64,000 nucleotides of DNA from an uncultured Clostridia bacterium (GTDB taxonomy: Bacteria > Bacillota > Clostridia > Christensenellales > Pumilibacteraceae), in the NCBI GenBank assembly GCA_944363615.1, contig CALVUQ010000003.1, forward strand, positions 1 to 64,000, read 5' to 3'. A model generated the notes under the pieces. That model made no database searches, had not been told where the DNA came from, and saw only the letters and a program-made list of their open reading frames with translations. Shown here in pieces: positions 53,901 to 63,335 of this stretch. The position numbers were made by a program, and so were the translations under genes. The stretch's first letter is position 1, and each line of letters starts with the position of its first letter.

Positions 53901-55669
53901 TGAATACTGCTTCGCCTTTAAATAAAGAAAAACCCAAAAACAGGCGCAAAGTTCTTTTGCGAATGGCAAAATACTTCTTCAGATATAAATTTACGATATT
54001 CATAGTCGTTTTGCTGATGCTTTCAAGTAATTTGCTGGCTTTGCTTGGACCTTTGCTTTCGGGCATGGCGATCAATGCCGTGGATTTACCCGGTGGCGTG
54101 GATTTTCAGGCGGTATTCAAATACTGTTTCCTGATGGCGATTTTTTATGTCGTTTCGTCGGTGCTGTCTTACGTTTTGTCCGTAATGATGATTCGTTTAA
54201 GTCAGAAAATAATCCGCAAAATGCGCCAGGACGTATTTGAAAAGTTGATGACTTTACCCGTCGGATATTTCGACAGGTTGCAGGCCGGCGACATAATTAA
54301 CCGCATATCTTACGACATAGACACTTTAAATGCTTCTCTTTCAAACGATATTCTGCAGGCGGCTACCGGTATTATCACGGTTGTGGGCGCGTTTATAGGA
54401 ATGTTGCTCATATCTCCCATTTTACTTGCAGTCTTTGCGATTACCATTCCCATATCGATCTGGATAACGCTTAAACGCAGTAAGTCCGTAAGACCGCTTT
54501 TCAGAAAACGTTCCGCTTCGCTGGCTTCATTGAACGGATTTTCCGAAGAAATGCTGTCGGGGCTGAGGACCATCAAAGCATACGGGCGTGAGCAACAGAT
54601 ATCAGGCAAATTCAACGAAAAAAACACTTACGCCGTAGACGCGTTTTATGACGCCGATTACCATGCAAGTCTTATCGGTCCAAGCGTTAATTTCGTAAAC
54701 AATTTGGGAATGGTACTTATAAGCACGGTAGGATCCATTCTGTATCTGTTCGGAAGAATACTTATCGGGGATATTACGTCGTTCTTATTGTATTCCCGCA
54801 GATTTTCCGGTCCTATCAACGAATTCGCAAACATAATGGGTGAAATCCAGTCCGCTCTTGCCGCTGCCGAACGCGTTTTCGGCGTGCTGGATGAGGCCCC
54901 AGAAAAAGAAGACGCCGTAGACGCCGAGGAGCTTGTTTCGCCCGAAGGAATAGTTGAATTCCGTAACGTAAAATTCGGTTACAACCCCGAATTTCCCGTC
55001 ATTCACGACCTTTCGTTTATTGCAAACAAAGGACAGACCGTTGCAATCGTCGGTCCTACGGGGGCGGGGAAGACTACTCTTGTAAATTTAATGATGCGGT
55101 TTTACGATCCCCAAAGCGGAGTTATCAGCATAGACGGAACGGATATACAGTCTTTTACCAGGAAAAGCCTTAGGGCTGCGTTTTCGATGGTGCTGCAGGA
55201 TACCTGGCTGTTTGAAGGCACTGTTTTCGAAAATATCGCTTACGGAAAGGATAATGCCACTTTAGATGAGGTAAAAGCCGCAGCGAAAGCGGCCCACGTT
55301 GCCGATTTCATAGAAAAATTACCCGACGGATACGACACGCTTATCACGGACGGCGGCGTTAATCTTTCCAAAGGTCAGAAGCAGCTTATGACTATTGCGC
55401 GTGCAATGCTGTCTTCGGCGCATTTACTGATTCTTGACGAAGCCACAAGTAACGTTGATACCCGCACCGAGATTCTCATACGCGACGCCATGCTGGCTCT
55501 GATGCGCGGTAAAACCTGTTTTGTGATTGCCCACAGACTTTCCACGGTAAGAAATGCCGATCTTATACTTGTCGTAAAGAACGGCGACATAGTCGAAAGC
55601 GGTAAACATAACGAACTTCTTGCCAAAAAAGGCTTTTATTCGGAAATTTACCGTGCTCAGTTCGAATAA
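53900..55669 (+). CDS. Heterodimeric ABC exporter subunit with intact catalytic residues
   Basis: Partner half-transporter of 589 residues: a basic N-terminal elbow (residues 8-22), six membrane helices and an ATPase domain. Walker A GPTGAGKTT is at 385-393, Walker B LLILDEATS carries the catalytic E514, and the switch histidine is H545 (IAHRLS). The signature reads LSKGQKQ instead of LSGGQ; in the heterodimer this loop faces the degenerate site of the other subunit, so the changes in the two proteins match. No clear terminator follows. Confidence 0.93.
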   Translation: MNTASPLNKEKPKNRRKVLLRMAKYFFRYKFTIFIVVLLMLSSNLLALLGPLLSGMAINAVDLPGGVDFQAVFKYCFLMAIFYVVSSVLSYVLSVMMIRLSQKIIRKMRQDVFEKLMTLPVGYFDRLQAGDIINRISYDIDTLNASLSNDILQAATGIITVVGAFIGMLLISPILLAVFAITIPISIWITLKRSKSVRPLFRKRSASLASLNGFSEEMLSGLRTIKAYGREQQISGKFNEKNTYAVDAFYDADYHASLIGPSVNFVNNLGMVLISTVGSILYLFGRILIGDITSFLLYSRRFSGPINEFANIMGEIQSALAAAERVFGVLDEAPEKEDAVDAEELVSPEGIVEFRNVKFGYNPEFPVIHDLSFIANKGQTVAIVGPTGAGKTTLVNLMMRFYDPQSGVISIDGTDIQSFTRKSLRAAFSMVLQDTWLFEGTVFENIAYGKDNATLDEVKAAAKAAHVADFIEKLPDGYDTLITDGGVNLSKGQKQLMTIARAMLSSAHLLILDEATSNVDTRTEILIRDAMLALMRGKTCFVIAHRLSTVRNADLILVVKNGDIVESGKHNELLAKKGFYSEIYRAQFE

Positions 55670-55735
55670 ACTGCGGGTTTTCTTTTTGTGAAAAAAATAT
55701 TTCGATAAATTTTTATCAATTTTTATTAAACTCTG

Positions 55736-55764
55736 TTGACAACCTGATTTTTAAATTGTATAAT
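55736..55764 (+). promoter_or_regulatory. Perfect consensus sigma-A promoter before the dehydrogenase gene
   Basis: TTGACA (55736-55741), exactly 17 bp, TATAAT (55759-55764). Expected to be strong and constitutive unless an unseen regulator acts. Confidence 0.88.
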
Positions 55765-55809
55765 TTTACCAGTATTTGAGATACAATAAATTTATAAGGG
55801 GTGAGTTAC

Positions 55810-56835
55810 ATGAAAAGAATCAGAGTAGTTCAGTACGGTTGCGGTAAAATGTCCAAGTATATTCTGCGTTATCTTCATGACAAGGGCGCGGAAATCGTGG
55901 GCGCTATAGACGTCAATCCCGAAGTCGTAGGCAAAGACGTGGGAGATTTTGCAGAGCTCGGCGTTAAGACGGGAGTGCTTATTTCCAACGACGCCGATAA
56001 AGTTTTGGACGAATGCGACGCCGATGTCGCGATTGTAACCTTGTTCAGCTTTTTGGGCGATATTTACGAACATGTCGAAAAGTGCGTTTCGCGCGGAATT
56101 AACGTCATCACCACTTGCGAAGAGGCGATTTATCCTTGGACGACTTCGGCTGTGCTTACCAATAAACTTGACAGCCTTGCCAAGGAAAACAATTGCACCG
56201 TTACCGGCAGCGGTATGCAGGATATATTCTGGATAAACATGGTTGCCATGGTGGCGGGCGGTTGCCACAACATCACTAAAATCAAAGGCGCTTACAGTTA
56301 TAACGTCGATGAATACGGAATGGCGCTTGCAAAGGCGCACGGCTGCGATCTTACGACCGCTCAGTTTGAAAAGGAACTTGCTCATCCTGATGAAGTCGTT
56401 CCATCTTACGCGTGGAATGCGGCAGAGGCAATCTGCAACAAACTCGGACTCACGATTAAATCCATAAAGCAGGAAAACGTTCCCTGCACATCCGATAAGG
56501 ATATTTACAGCGAAACTTTGGGTAAAACCATCAAGGCGGGTAAATGTATCGGAATGTCCGCCGTCGTCACCATTGAGACCTATCAGGGAATTGTGGTGGA
56601 AGAGGAAACTATCGGTAAAGTTTACGGACCCGATGACGGAGATATGTGCGATTGGTGGATCAAGGGTGAACCTGACACCGAATTTCACGTTGTCAAACCC
56701 GCAACGGTAGAACATACTTGCGCAACTATAGTCAATCGTATTCCCTCGCTTTTGCGTGCTCCCGCAGGATATGTCACTGCAGACGAACTGGAGGAGATTT
56801 CCTATCTCACGTATCCCATTCATTATGAGCTTTAA
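55810..56835 (+). CDS. 2,4-diaminopentanoate dehydrogenase-like NAD(P)-dependent oxidoreductase
   Basis: 341-residue oxidoreductase. The N-terminal Rossmann fold starts at [18 protein letters not shown], close to the DapB-like group that contains 2,4-diaminopentanoate dehydrogenase of ornithine fermentation. Later segments [36 protein letters not shown] and CATIVNRIP also fit that group. None of the other ornithine-degradation genes is in the window, so the substrate is uncertain. ATG 55810 follows AAGGGGTGAG; GTG 55801 would overlap the ribosome site. It is a single-gene unit between a consensus promoter and a terminator. Confidence 0.8.
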   Translation: MKRIRVVQYGCGKMSKYILRYLHDKGAEIVGAIDVNPEVVGKDVGDFAELGVKTGVLISNDADKVLDECDADVAIVTLFSFLGDIYEHVEKCVSRGINVITTCEEAIYPWTTSAVLTNKLDSLAKENNCTVTGSGMQDIFWINMVAMVAGGCHNITKIKGAYSYNVDEYGMALAKAHGCDLTTAQFEKELAHPDEVVPSYAWNAAEAICNKLGLTIKSIKQENVPCTSDKDIYSETLGKTIKAGKCIGMSAVVTIETYQGIVVEEETIGKVYGPDDGDMCDWWIKGEPDTEFHVVKPATVEHTCATIVNRIPSLLRAPAGYVTADELEEISYLTYPIHYEL

Positions 56836-56849
56836 TTTATAGAGACCGA

Positions 56850-56890
56850 CAAGGGGGTGTCCGCAAAAAGACATTCCCTTGTTTTTTATT
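56850..56890 (+). terminator. Rho-independent terminator after the dehydrogenase gene
   Basis: CAAGGGGGTGTC (56850-56861) pairs with GACATTCCCTTG (56870-56881), two G-U pairs, loop of eight, then six T. Confidence 0.88.
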
Positions 56891-57041
56891 TTGCTTTAAG
56901 TCAGGCTGTTTTATCTTTTTTTGCGGATTCAGGGCCGAGTCTAATAGAGGATAATATCGATGTAAACTTTTATAACGAATAAGCTGAGAAAAACGATTAT
57001 TAAATAAAAATACTGCTTAAAATAACAGCGAGGATAAAAAT

Positions 57042-58439
57042 ATGGAATTACTGACGGAAAAGACCGTTAAAAATCTTTTAACGAAACAAAAACTGTTCTT
57101 TAACGACGGCAAAACGCTTTCTCTTAATTTTCGCCTTGACGCGCTTAGCAAACTTAAAAACGCTATTCTGTCGTTTCAGACGGAGTTGGAAACTGCTTTA
57201 GCGAAAGATCTGGGAAAGTGCCGGCAAGAATGCTATACTTCCGAAATAGGTTTTGTGTTAAGCGAAATCACACATACGCAGAAGCATTTGAAAAAATGGA
57301 TGAAGGACGACAAGGTAAAGTCTCCTATGGCGGTTTTTTCCTCGAAAAGCAGAGTCATGAAACAGCCTTACGGCAGCGTCCTGATTATAGGACCGTTCAA
57401 TTATCCTTTTCAATTGTTGGTTGAGCCTCTTGTCGCGGCAATTTCGGCGGGAAACTGCGCCGTGTTAAGCCCGTCGGAACTGACTCCCAATACTGCCGAA
57501 GTCATTAAAAAACTGATAAACGATACTTTTGAAAGCAATTACGTATTTTGCGTCGACGGCGGAATAGAAAATAACGGAGTCTTACTGAAAAGCCGTTTCG
57601 ATAAGATATTTTTTACCGGAAGCATAAACGTCGGTAAAATAGTCATGCGCGCAGCCGCGGAAAATCTGGTGCCTGTTACGCTTGAGCTTGGAGGTAAAAG
57701 TCCCGTTATCGTATGTCTGTCCGCAAAATTACGCACTGCTTGCGAAAGAATAGTCTGGGGTAAATTCATGAACGCCGGTCAGACATGCGTTGCGCCCGAT
57801 TATATTTACGTGCATAAAAGCATTGAAGAGGAATTTATACGGGAACTTAAATCCACGATTGTCAGGTTTTACGGCGAAAACATAATCAACAATCCCGATT
57901 ACGGCAGAATAGTAAACGACAGGCACATGACAAGGCTTAAAAAACTGATTGAACTTGACAAAAAATATGTTGCTTTCGGCGGCGAAACGGATGAAACCGT
58001 TCGCTATATTTCGCCCACGGTATTATGTCCCGTAGACGCAGCTTCATCTGAATGCATGAAAGACGAAATTTTCGGACCTTTGTTGCCTGTGTTCTCTTAT
58101 GAAAATCTCAGCGAACCGCTTGACTATATCAACAGCAACGAAAAATCGCTTGCCTTATATGTTTTCAGCGAAGACAAAGCGGAAATCAGAAACATATTGG
58201 AAAAAACTTCTTCGGGCGGAGTTTCCGTAAACGATACCGTAAGCCATATTATCAATCATAACCTTCCTTTCGGCGGAGTAGGTTACTCGGGAATGGGCAA
58301 CTATCACGGCGAATACGGCTTCTTGAATTTTACGCATTTACGAAGCGTTTTGAAACGCTCTACAAGAATCCAGTTGAAATTGGCATTTCCGCCTTTTTCT
58401 CCCAAAAAACTTAAAACCATAAAAAAATACATGAAATGA
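57042..58439 (+). CDS. Aldehyde dehydrogenase, class 3-like
   Basis: NAD(P)+-dependent aldehyde dehydrogenase of 465 residues, oxidising an aldehyde to the acid. The catalytic cysteine is C249 in AGQTCVAPDY and the general base E215 in LELGGKSP. Other landmarks are GPFNYPF and FFTGSINVG for cofactor binding, EIFGPLLP, and LPFGGVGYSGMGNYHGEYGF near the end. The short N-terminus and the basic, slightly hydrophobic C-terminus resemble class 3 fatty or aromatic aldehyde dehydrogenases. The substrate is not known. No clear promoter was found; the ribosome site is GCGAGG. Confidence 0.93.
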   Translation: MELLTEKTVKNLLTKQKLFFNDGKTLSLNFRLDALSKLKNAILSFQTELETALAKDLGKCRQECYTSEIGFVLSEITHTQKHLKKWMKDDKVKSPMAVFSSKSRVMKQPYGSVLIIGPFNYPFQLLVEPLVAAISAGNCAVLSPSELTPNTAEVIKKLINDTFESNYVFCVDGGIENNGVLLKSRFDKIFFTGSINVGKIVMRAAAENLVPVTLELGGKSPVIVCLSAKLRTACERIVWGKFMNAGQTCVAPDYIYVHKSIEEEFIRELKSTIVRFYGENIINNPDYGRIVNDRHMTRLKKLIELDKKYVAFGGETDETVRYISPTVLCPVDAASSECMKDEIFGPLLPVFSYENLSEPLDYINSNEKSLALYVFSEDKAEIRNILEKTSSGGVSVNDTVSHIINHNLPFGGVGYSGMGNYHGEYGFLNFTHLRSVLKRSTRIQLKLAFPPFSPKKLKTIKKYMK

Positions 58440-58554
58440 CTTTAAATCGATTAACCTGTTTGCTGTAATTTATTATTAAAGTTTCAGGTTTGAACACTGT
58501 ATTTCTTAACGAGTTTCCGAAACGGATAATGCAAAAATACAGCAAAAAAATCTA

Positions 58555-58583
58555 TTGAATAACTTTTTGCAATGGATTATAAT
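58555..58583 (+). promoter_or_regulatory. Sigma-A promoter of the FAD-dependent oxidoreductase
   Basis: TTGAAT (58555-58560), 17 bp, perfect TATAAT (58578-58583). The gene begins at 58614 behind CGAGGAA. Confidence 0.75.
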
Positions 58584-58613
58584 GAGACAAAATAAAGTCA
58601 TTCGAGGAATATT

Positions 58614-60329
58614 ATGAAATTTGAATTTGCCGTAATAGGCGGCGGAGTTTCGGGCTTTTGCGCCGCCGTCGCTGCCGCAAGACACGGCGTCAAAACTGCA
58701 TTGATTCAGGATCGTCCCGTATTGGGCGGAAACGCAAGCAGCGAAATCCGTATGCATATTTGCGGAGCCGATCGTCACGGCTCGGTAGAAGAAGCGCGCG
58801 AAACGGGTATAATCGAAGAATTGCAGCTCAAAAACAGGGCGCGTAATCCGCAACACAGTTTTTCCGTACAGGATTCGGTATTCTGGGAAATGGCCGAGTT
58901 CCAGGACAATCTTACGCTGTTTCTTAACGCAACCGTTACGGACGTAAAAACGGAAAACGGGAAAATAATTGCCGTATCCGCTTACCAGATGACCACGGAA
59001 AAACATTTGGATATCCGGGCCGATTATTTTGCCGATTGCACGGGCGACGGCACAATCGCCTTAAAAGCAGGCGTTCCGTTTGCGTCGGGGACTGAATCGC
59101 GCGACGTGTTCGGTGAAGAAAACGCGCCTGAGATCGGAAGCGGCTGTACGATGGGCAGTTCGGTAATGTTCATTGCCAGGGATACCGGGAAAAATTGTCC
59201 TTTCGTTGCGCCCGATTGGGCATATAAATTTACCGAAGATGATCTGAAATACCGCGGACATTCTTATACGGGTTCGGGATATTGGTGGATCGAGTACGGC
59301 GGAGATAAACTCAATACTATTGACGACGCCGAAAAAATTCGCGACGAATTGATTAAAATCGTGTTCGGCATCTGGGACCACATAAAAAATACCGATAAAG
59401 CAGCCGCTAATTATGCGCTTGACTGGTTCAATTTCTTGCCCGGCAAACGTGAAAGCAGGCGCCTTAAGGGTGCATACGTCCTTACTGAAAACGACGTGCG
59501 TAAGACGAAAAGCCATTTCGACGATATTGCTTACGGCGGTTGGAAAATGGACGTGCACGTCCCGGGCGGAATAAAAGCCGCAGATAAGGAGCCTACAACC
59601 TATTATGAAACCGACGGCATTTACGGCATACCTTATCGTTGTCTGTACTCTGAAATCTGTCCCAATCTTTGGGTGGGAGGAAGAGCAATCAGCGTGTCCC
59701 ACATGGCGTACGGTTCTACGCGCGTGATGGGTACGTGCGGAGTGGTAGGACAGGCTATCGGCTGCGCCGTGTCAACCGCCAAAAAGTACAACGTAAACAA
59801 CTACGGTATAATTGAGCATATCGAAGAACTTCAGCAAACCTTGTTAAGAGAGGATTGCTACATACCGGGGGTAAAAAACGAAGATCCGTCTGACTTTGCA
59901 AAAAAATGCAAAATAGTATCTGAAAATAAGGATGCGTCGCGCGTCGTGGACGGATATTCGAGAAACGAAAAATCCGCCGTACACAGATGCGACCTAAGTC
60001 CCGATGAAACAATAGAATTGCTATTTCCCGAAAAACGGAAAGTTAAGGAAATTTTGCTTAAATTCGACAGCGACTTGTCCCACGAACTTACGATTACGAT
60101 AAGCGAATACGTTAAAAGCCGTCAGCAGGATTTTCCGCCTTCGCTTGCAAAACGCTTTGAGCTTATAGGTTTGTCGGACGGGAAAGAAGTTTACAAATTT
60201 ACCGAAAATAACAACTTCCTCAGGCTGCGGACGTTCTATCCCGATGTCGAAATGGACACTTTGCGTATCCGCATTACGGAATCTTATAAAAACAAAAAGG
60301 CGGGCCTTTACGAAATCCGCCTGTACTGA
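58614..60329 (+). CDS. FAD-dependent oxidoreductase with C-terminal galactose-binding-like domain
   Basis: 571-residue protein. The N-terminal GGGVSGFCAAVAAARHG (about 10-26) binds FAD, followed by LGGNASSEIRMHICGA, typical of the FAD_oxidored (PF12831-like) family often found near glycan-degradation genes. Residues 1 to about 430 form the oxidoreductase. From about 435 on, the sequence resembles a discoidin-type beta-sandwich, seen in VKEILLKFDSD and the end LRIRITES...GLYEIRLY. No signal peptide is visible, so it is cytoplasmic. The substrate, possibly a sugar or glycoside, is not known. Confidence 0.75.
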   Translation: MKFEFAVIGGGVSGFCAAVAAARHGVKTALIQDRPVLGGNASSEIRMHICGADRHGSVEEARETGIIEELQLKNRARNPQHSFSVQDSVFWEMAEFQDNLTLFLNATVTDVKTENGKIIAVSAYQMTTEKHLDIRADYFADCTGDGTIALKAGVPFASGTESRDVFGEENAPEIGSGCTMGSSVMFIARDTGKNCPFVAPDWAYKFTEDDLKYRGHSYTGSGYWWIEYGGDKLNTIDDAEKIRDELIKIVFGIWDHIKNTDKAAANYALDWFNFLPGKRESRRLKGAYVLTENDVRKTKSHFDDIAYGGWKMDVHVPGGIKAADKEPTTYYETDGIYGIPYRCLYSEICPNLWVGGRAISVSHMAYGSTRVMGTCGVVGQAIGCAVSTAKKYNVNNYGIIEHIEELQQTLLREDCYIPGVKNEDPSDFAKKCKIVSENKDASRVVDGYSRNEKSAVHRCDLSPDETIELLFPEKRKVKEILLKFDSDLSHELTITISEYVKSRQQDFPPSLAKRFELIGLSDGKEVYKFTENNNFLRLRTFYPDVEMDTLRIRITESYKNKKAGLYEIRLY

Positions 60330-60339
60330 ATAATATAAT

Positions 60340-60370
60340 AGCCGCGGCTTTTAAAAGGCGCGGCTTTTTT
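60340..60370. terminator. Terminator between the converging FAD and araC genes
   Basis: AGCCGCG (60340-60346) pairs with CGCGGCT (60359-60365), followed by T residues on the plus strand. It overlaps the 3' end of the minus-strand araC gene by two bases and may serve both, though the minus-strand side lacks a T run. Confidence 0.7.
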
Positions 60371-61196
60371 ACTGAGATCTGCTTTTACGATGAATACTGG
60401 GCGAAACTCCGAAGTATTTTTTATAGAATCTGGAAAAATAATAAATATCTGTAAAGCCCAGGATTTCGGCTATTTCGCTGATGTTGAGGGAAGAATTGAA
60501 TATCAGGTCTTTGGCTTTGTTGGCTATAATTTGCGAATAAAATGCGTGCGGCGGCATGCCCGTAGATTGTTTGAACATGTGCGCAAAACGCGATACGGAC
60601 AAACAGCACGACTCGGCATAAGCTTTTATGTCGAAACCGCCGTTGTCGAAATACATTCTTTCTATAATTTCTCCGAATGCGTTTTCTTTAGCGGAATTTT
60701 TCTCCGAATTCTTGGAATTTCTTGCCAAAAAAATCAGAATCCTGTAAAAATAAGATATGCAAGCCTCCTTGAAAAATTCGTTTTTTATGGTAATTTCACG
60801 TATTATATTCTGAAAACAGTTTATAAAATCAGCCGAAGCGTTATGCAGTGAATATGTTTTAAAGATATCGATATTAAACTTAACTAAGATTTCTTCGGCT
60901 TTGGAGCCTCCGAAATGCATCCAGAATACGTCGGTGTTTTTTTCGGCGACGTACGTGTAGTCGTGACGCGTTTGGGGCGGGAAAAATATGACTGCTCCGT
61001 CATTATAGGTTTTTCCGGTAGTGTTAATCCTGATTTCGCCTTTATCGACGTAAATCATTTGAAAGTCATTCGTACCGTTTTCACGGTAAGTACGGAAATC
61101 TTCTTGCGATATCCGATAGTTGCCGCAACTGTTTACTGTAAGCTCGCCTTCGGAAAATTCGTTTCGGTTTATATATGCGCCCGTATATTGATTCAT
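60369..61196 (-). CDS. AraC-family transcriptional regulator
   Basis: 275-residue regulator. The N-terminal half is a cupin-like sensor domain (about 25-110, with FFPPQTRHDYTY). The C-terminal about 85 residues hold the two helix-turn-helix motifs, seen in LSVSRFAHMFKQSTGMPP and ISEIAEILGFTDIYYFSRFYKKYFGVSPS. It is divergent from the GH43 gene and probably controls it in response to a sugar. The ATG at 61196 has no ribosome site, and the promoter places the start of transcription at or one base before it, so the mRNA looks leaderless. No other start codon exists upstream of the sensor domain. Confidence 0.92.
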   Translation of the reverse strand: MNQYTGAYINRNEFSEGELTVNSCGNYRISQEDFRTYRENGTNDFQMIYVDKGEIRINTTGKTYNDGAVIFFPPQTRHDYTYVAEKNTDVFWMHFGGSKAEEILVKFNIDIFKTYSLHNASADFINCFQNIIREITIKNEFFKEACISYFYRILIFLARNSKNSEKNSAKENAFGEIIERMYFDNGGFDIKAYAESCCLSVSRFAHMFKQSTGMPPHAFYSQIIANKAKDLIFNSSLNISEIAEILGFTDIYYFSRFYKKYFGVSPSIHRKSRSQ

Positions 61197-61502
61197 AGGC
61201 GTAGTATAACATAAGCCTCAGGCGTTGTCAATATGCATACAGCAGAAAAGTACAAATTTATGCCTGCTTTATATATTTGCTTAAAAGTCTTTTCATGGTA
61301 AAATATCTTAAAATAGGGTTTTAAGGCGATACAAATAATTATACGTCTTAAATCCGAAGCGTTTTTTATTTTGAAACAAAATGCGCTTTAAGAAAAAGCT
61401 GGAAATATCAATATATACAAGCATAGTGTATAAAATCTTTTTTTTCTTTACAAAACAGGATTGCAGATAAAATAAAAAAATTTACGTACTGGAGGAAGAC
61501 AA
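61197..61502. other. Divergent control region between araC and the GH43 gene
   Basis: 306 bp without a coding region. It contains the araC promoter (61203-61231), an inverted repeat CTTAAAA-TAGGG-TTTTAAG (61307-61325) that could be an operator, and near 61430 a TATAAA-like -10 for the GH43 gene without a good -35, as expected for an activator-dependent promoter. Confidence 0.5.
61203..61231 (-). promoter_or_regulatory. Sigma-A promoter of araC (minus strand)
   Basis: On the minus strand, TTGACA (61231-61226), 17 bp, TATACT (61208-61203). The start of transcription is predicted at 61197 or 61196, the first base of the araC start codon. Confidence 0.78.
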
Positions 61503-63332
61503 ATGAAGAAATTCGCTAAGCTTATCTGTGCGTTGTTGGGCTTGTTTGTCGTAACTGCTTCGGTTACGCTTACGGGTTGTTCTTCCATGGTGCCTAACGG
61601 CAGTAAGCTTGAAATACCTTACGGAACAGGCATTGACGATAAAGGCGATTACGACACGTCGCTGTTTTATCGCAACGATAAAACCGTATTCAACGCTGAT
61701 CCTCAGGTGATTTATGTAAGTCCCGAACAGGATGAGGTTTACGGCGGATGGTATTACATGTATACGACCGGGCAAACCGATATCGTTTCGGGTGAAAAAG
61801 CCGGTTTCTGGGTCATGCGGTCCAAAGACATGCAGGATTGGGAAATGTGCGGCGCGGTCAACGACGGCTATGCGGTGAAAACCGACGCCGACGACTGGAT
61901 GTACTCGCGTTTTTGGGCGCCCGAGTGTTATTACGACGCGGAAAGCGGACTGTATCGATTGTATTTTACCGCGTCAAGCAAGGTGGGTGAAGGCGACGAG
62001 GTAAATTACAGCGACGCTTCCGATGAAGCCCTTCGTACTTATATAGGGATTGCGGTATCCGAAACGCCCGTAGGTCCTTTTGTTCTTTGGGAGGGCGAAA
62101 ACGCCGACGGAGAAATTCTCGACAAGTCACGTCCTCAGATAAATTTTGCGCAAAAATTAAATCTCGATCATGAGTTTCCCGTTATCGACGTACATCTTTT
62201 TACGGACGACGACGGAGCATTATACATGTATTTTGTAGAGCATGTTTATCTGACAACGGGAAGCGGCACCAGCAATATTTGCGTAGTTAAAATGAAAGAC
62301 TACGTCACGCCCGATTATTCTACCTTAAGGGTAATTGCCATACCGGGTTACAGGACGGTAACGGGGACCGCCGGCGATTACGATTCCTTTACCGGATCAG
62401 GTGAATTTTCTACCGTTCAGGGCGCTTATGATGCAAACGAGGGCGGAATTAACGAAGGGCCTTTTATACTTAAGCATAACGGCAAATACTATCTGACATA
62501 TTCGCAGGACGGTTATACCTCAAAGTTTTATTCCGTATGGCAGGCTGTCGGCGACAGTCCTTTGGGACCTTTCGGAAAAATCGACAAACAGGACGGGGGT
62601 ATGATTCTCGGCGCAAGTTTTGACAACGATTTTATAACGGGAACCGCCCATCACAGCTTTATCAAAATCGGCGACGAATATTTTATTCTATATCATGCCC
62701 ATGCAAGCACGCTTAGCTTTGACGACTGTCCTTACCGCGCCATAGCGATGGACAGAATAGCTTTTACCGAAGGCAAAGACGGTTATGACCTGATTTACGC
62801 AGACGGTCCGACTGCCTCGTTACAGTATCTTCCCGCAGAAATTTCGGGATATTCAAACATCGCCGACGAGGCTGAAATCAAGGTGTCGGACGGGGAAGGA
62901 AAGGAATATCTTAACGACGGAATATTCACCACTCAGCCCGAAAACGAGGACAAAGAATTTTCTAACGACGGCGCCGTTAAAATCACGCTTACCTTTTCGC
63001 AGCCGCGTACGGTAAAAAGCATAATGGTTTACAACAGCAGCGTATGGGAAAAAGCATTTTCGAAAATTGACGCCGTTTATTTCAAGCTTGCGGAAATTCC
63101 CGATTGGTTTAACGGTGCAAACGCCGATTACGCCGTGGTAAGCGATATTGTTTTCAACAGCGATTATTATAACGAAGAGGAAGGGTTCATGCGCCCGGGC
63201 GGAAGCTGCGTAGCCGTTTTTCAGGATCTTAAAGTAAGCGAAATCGTCATTACCGTGTCCGAAAAACTTGTAAACGATTCAGAATACGGAAACCTCATCA
63301 ATATTTCCGACATAGTCGTTCTGGGGGTGTAA
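61503..63332 (+). CDS. Lipoprotein glycoside hydrolase, family GH43-like
   Basis: Surface-anchored hydrolase of 609 residues, probably acting on arabinan or xylan side chains. The signal peptide ends in the lipobox LTGC with C26. The five-bladed propeller domain (about 40-440) shows NADPQVIY (likely base D66), WAPECYYD, VIDVHLFTDDDG and INEGPFILKHNGKYYLTYS (likely acid Glu), the usual GH43 pattern. The last about 150 residues resemble a discoidin-like beta-sandwich. The gene is divergent from araC and followed 3 nt later by another lipoprotein gene, suggesting a joint operon. The start ATG follows TGGAGG. Confidence 0.88.
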   Translation: MKKFAKLICALLGLFVVTASVTLTGCSSMVPNGSKLEIPYGTGIDDKGDYDTSLFYRNDKTVFNADPQVIYVSPEQDEVYGGWYYMYTTGQTDIVSGEKAGFWVMRSKDMQDWEMCGAVNDGYAVKTDADDWMYSRFWAPECYYDAESGLYRLYFTASSKVGEGDEVNYSDASDEALRTYIGIAVSETPVGPFVLWEGENADGEILDKSRPQINFAQKLNLDHEFPVIDVHLFTDDDGALYMYFVEHVYLTTGSGTSNICVVKMKDYVTPDYSTLRVIAIPGYRTVTGTAGDYDSFTGSGEFSTVQGAYDANEGGINEGPFILKHNGKYYLTYSQDGYTSKFYSVWQAVGDSPLGPFGKIDKQDGGMILGASFDNDFITGTAHHSFIKIGDEYFILYHAHASTLSFDDCPYRAIAMDRIAFTEGKDGYDLIYADGPTASLQYLPAEISGYSNIADEAEIKVSDGEGKEYLNDGIFTTQPENEDKEFSNDGAVKITLTFSQPRTVKSIMVYNSSVWEKAFSKIDAVYFKLAEIPDWFNGANADYAVVSDIVFNSDYYNEEEGFMRPGGSCVAVFQDLKVSEIVITVSEKLVNDSEYGNLINISDIVVLGV

Positions 63333-63335
63333 ATC

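Noticed and set aside
55792-56874. Open minus-strand frame of 360 codons
   Set aside because: It lies exactly opposite the dehydrogenase gene, has no ribosome site or family motif, and arises from codon bias of the real gene.
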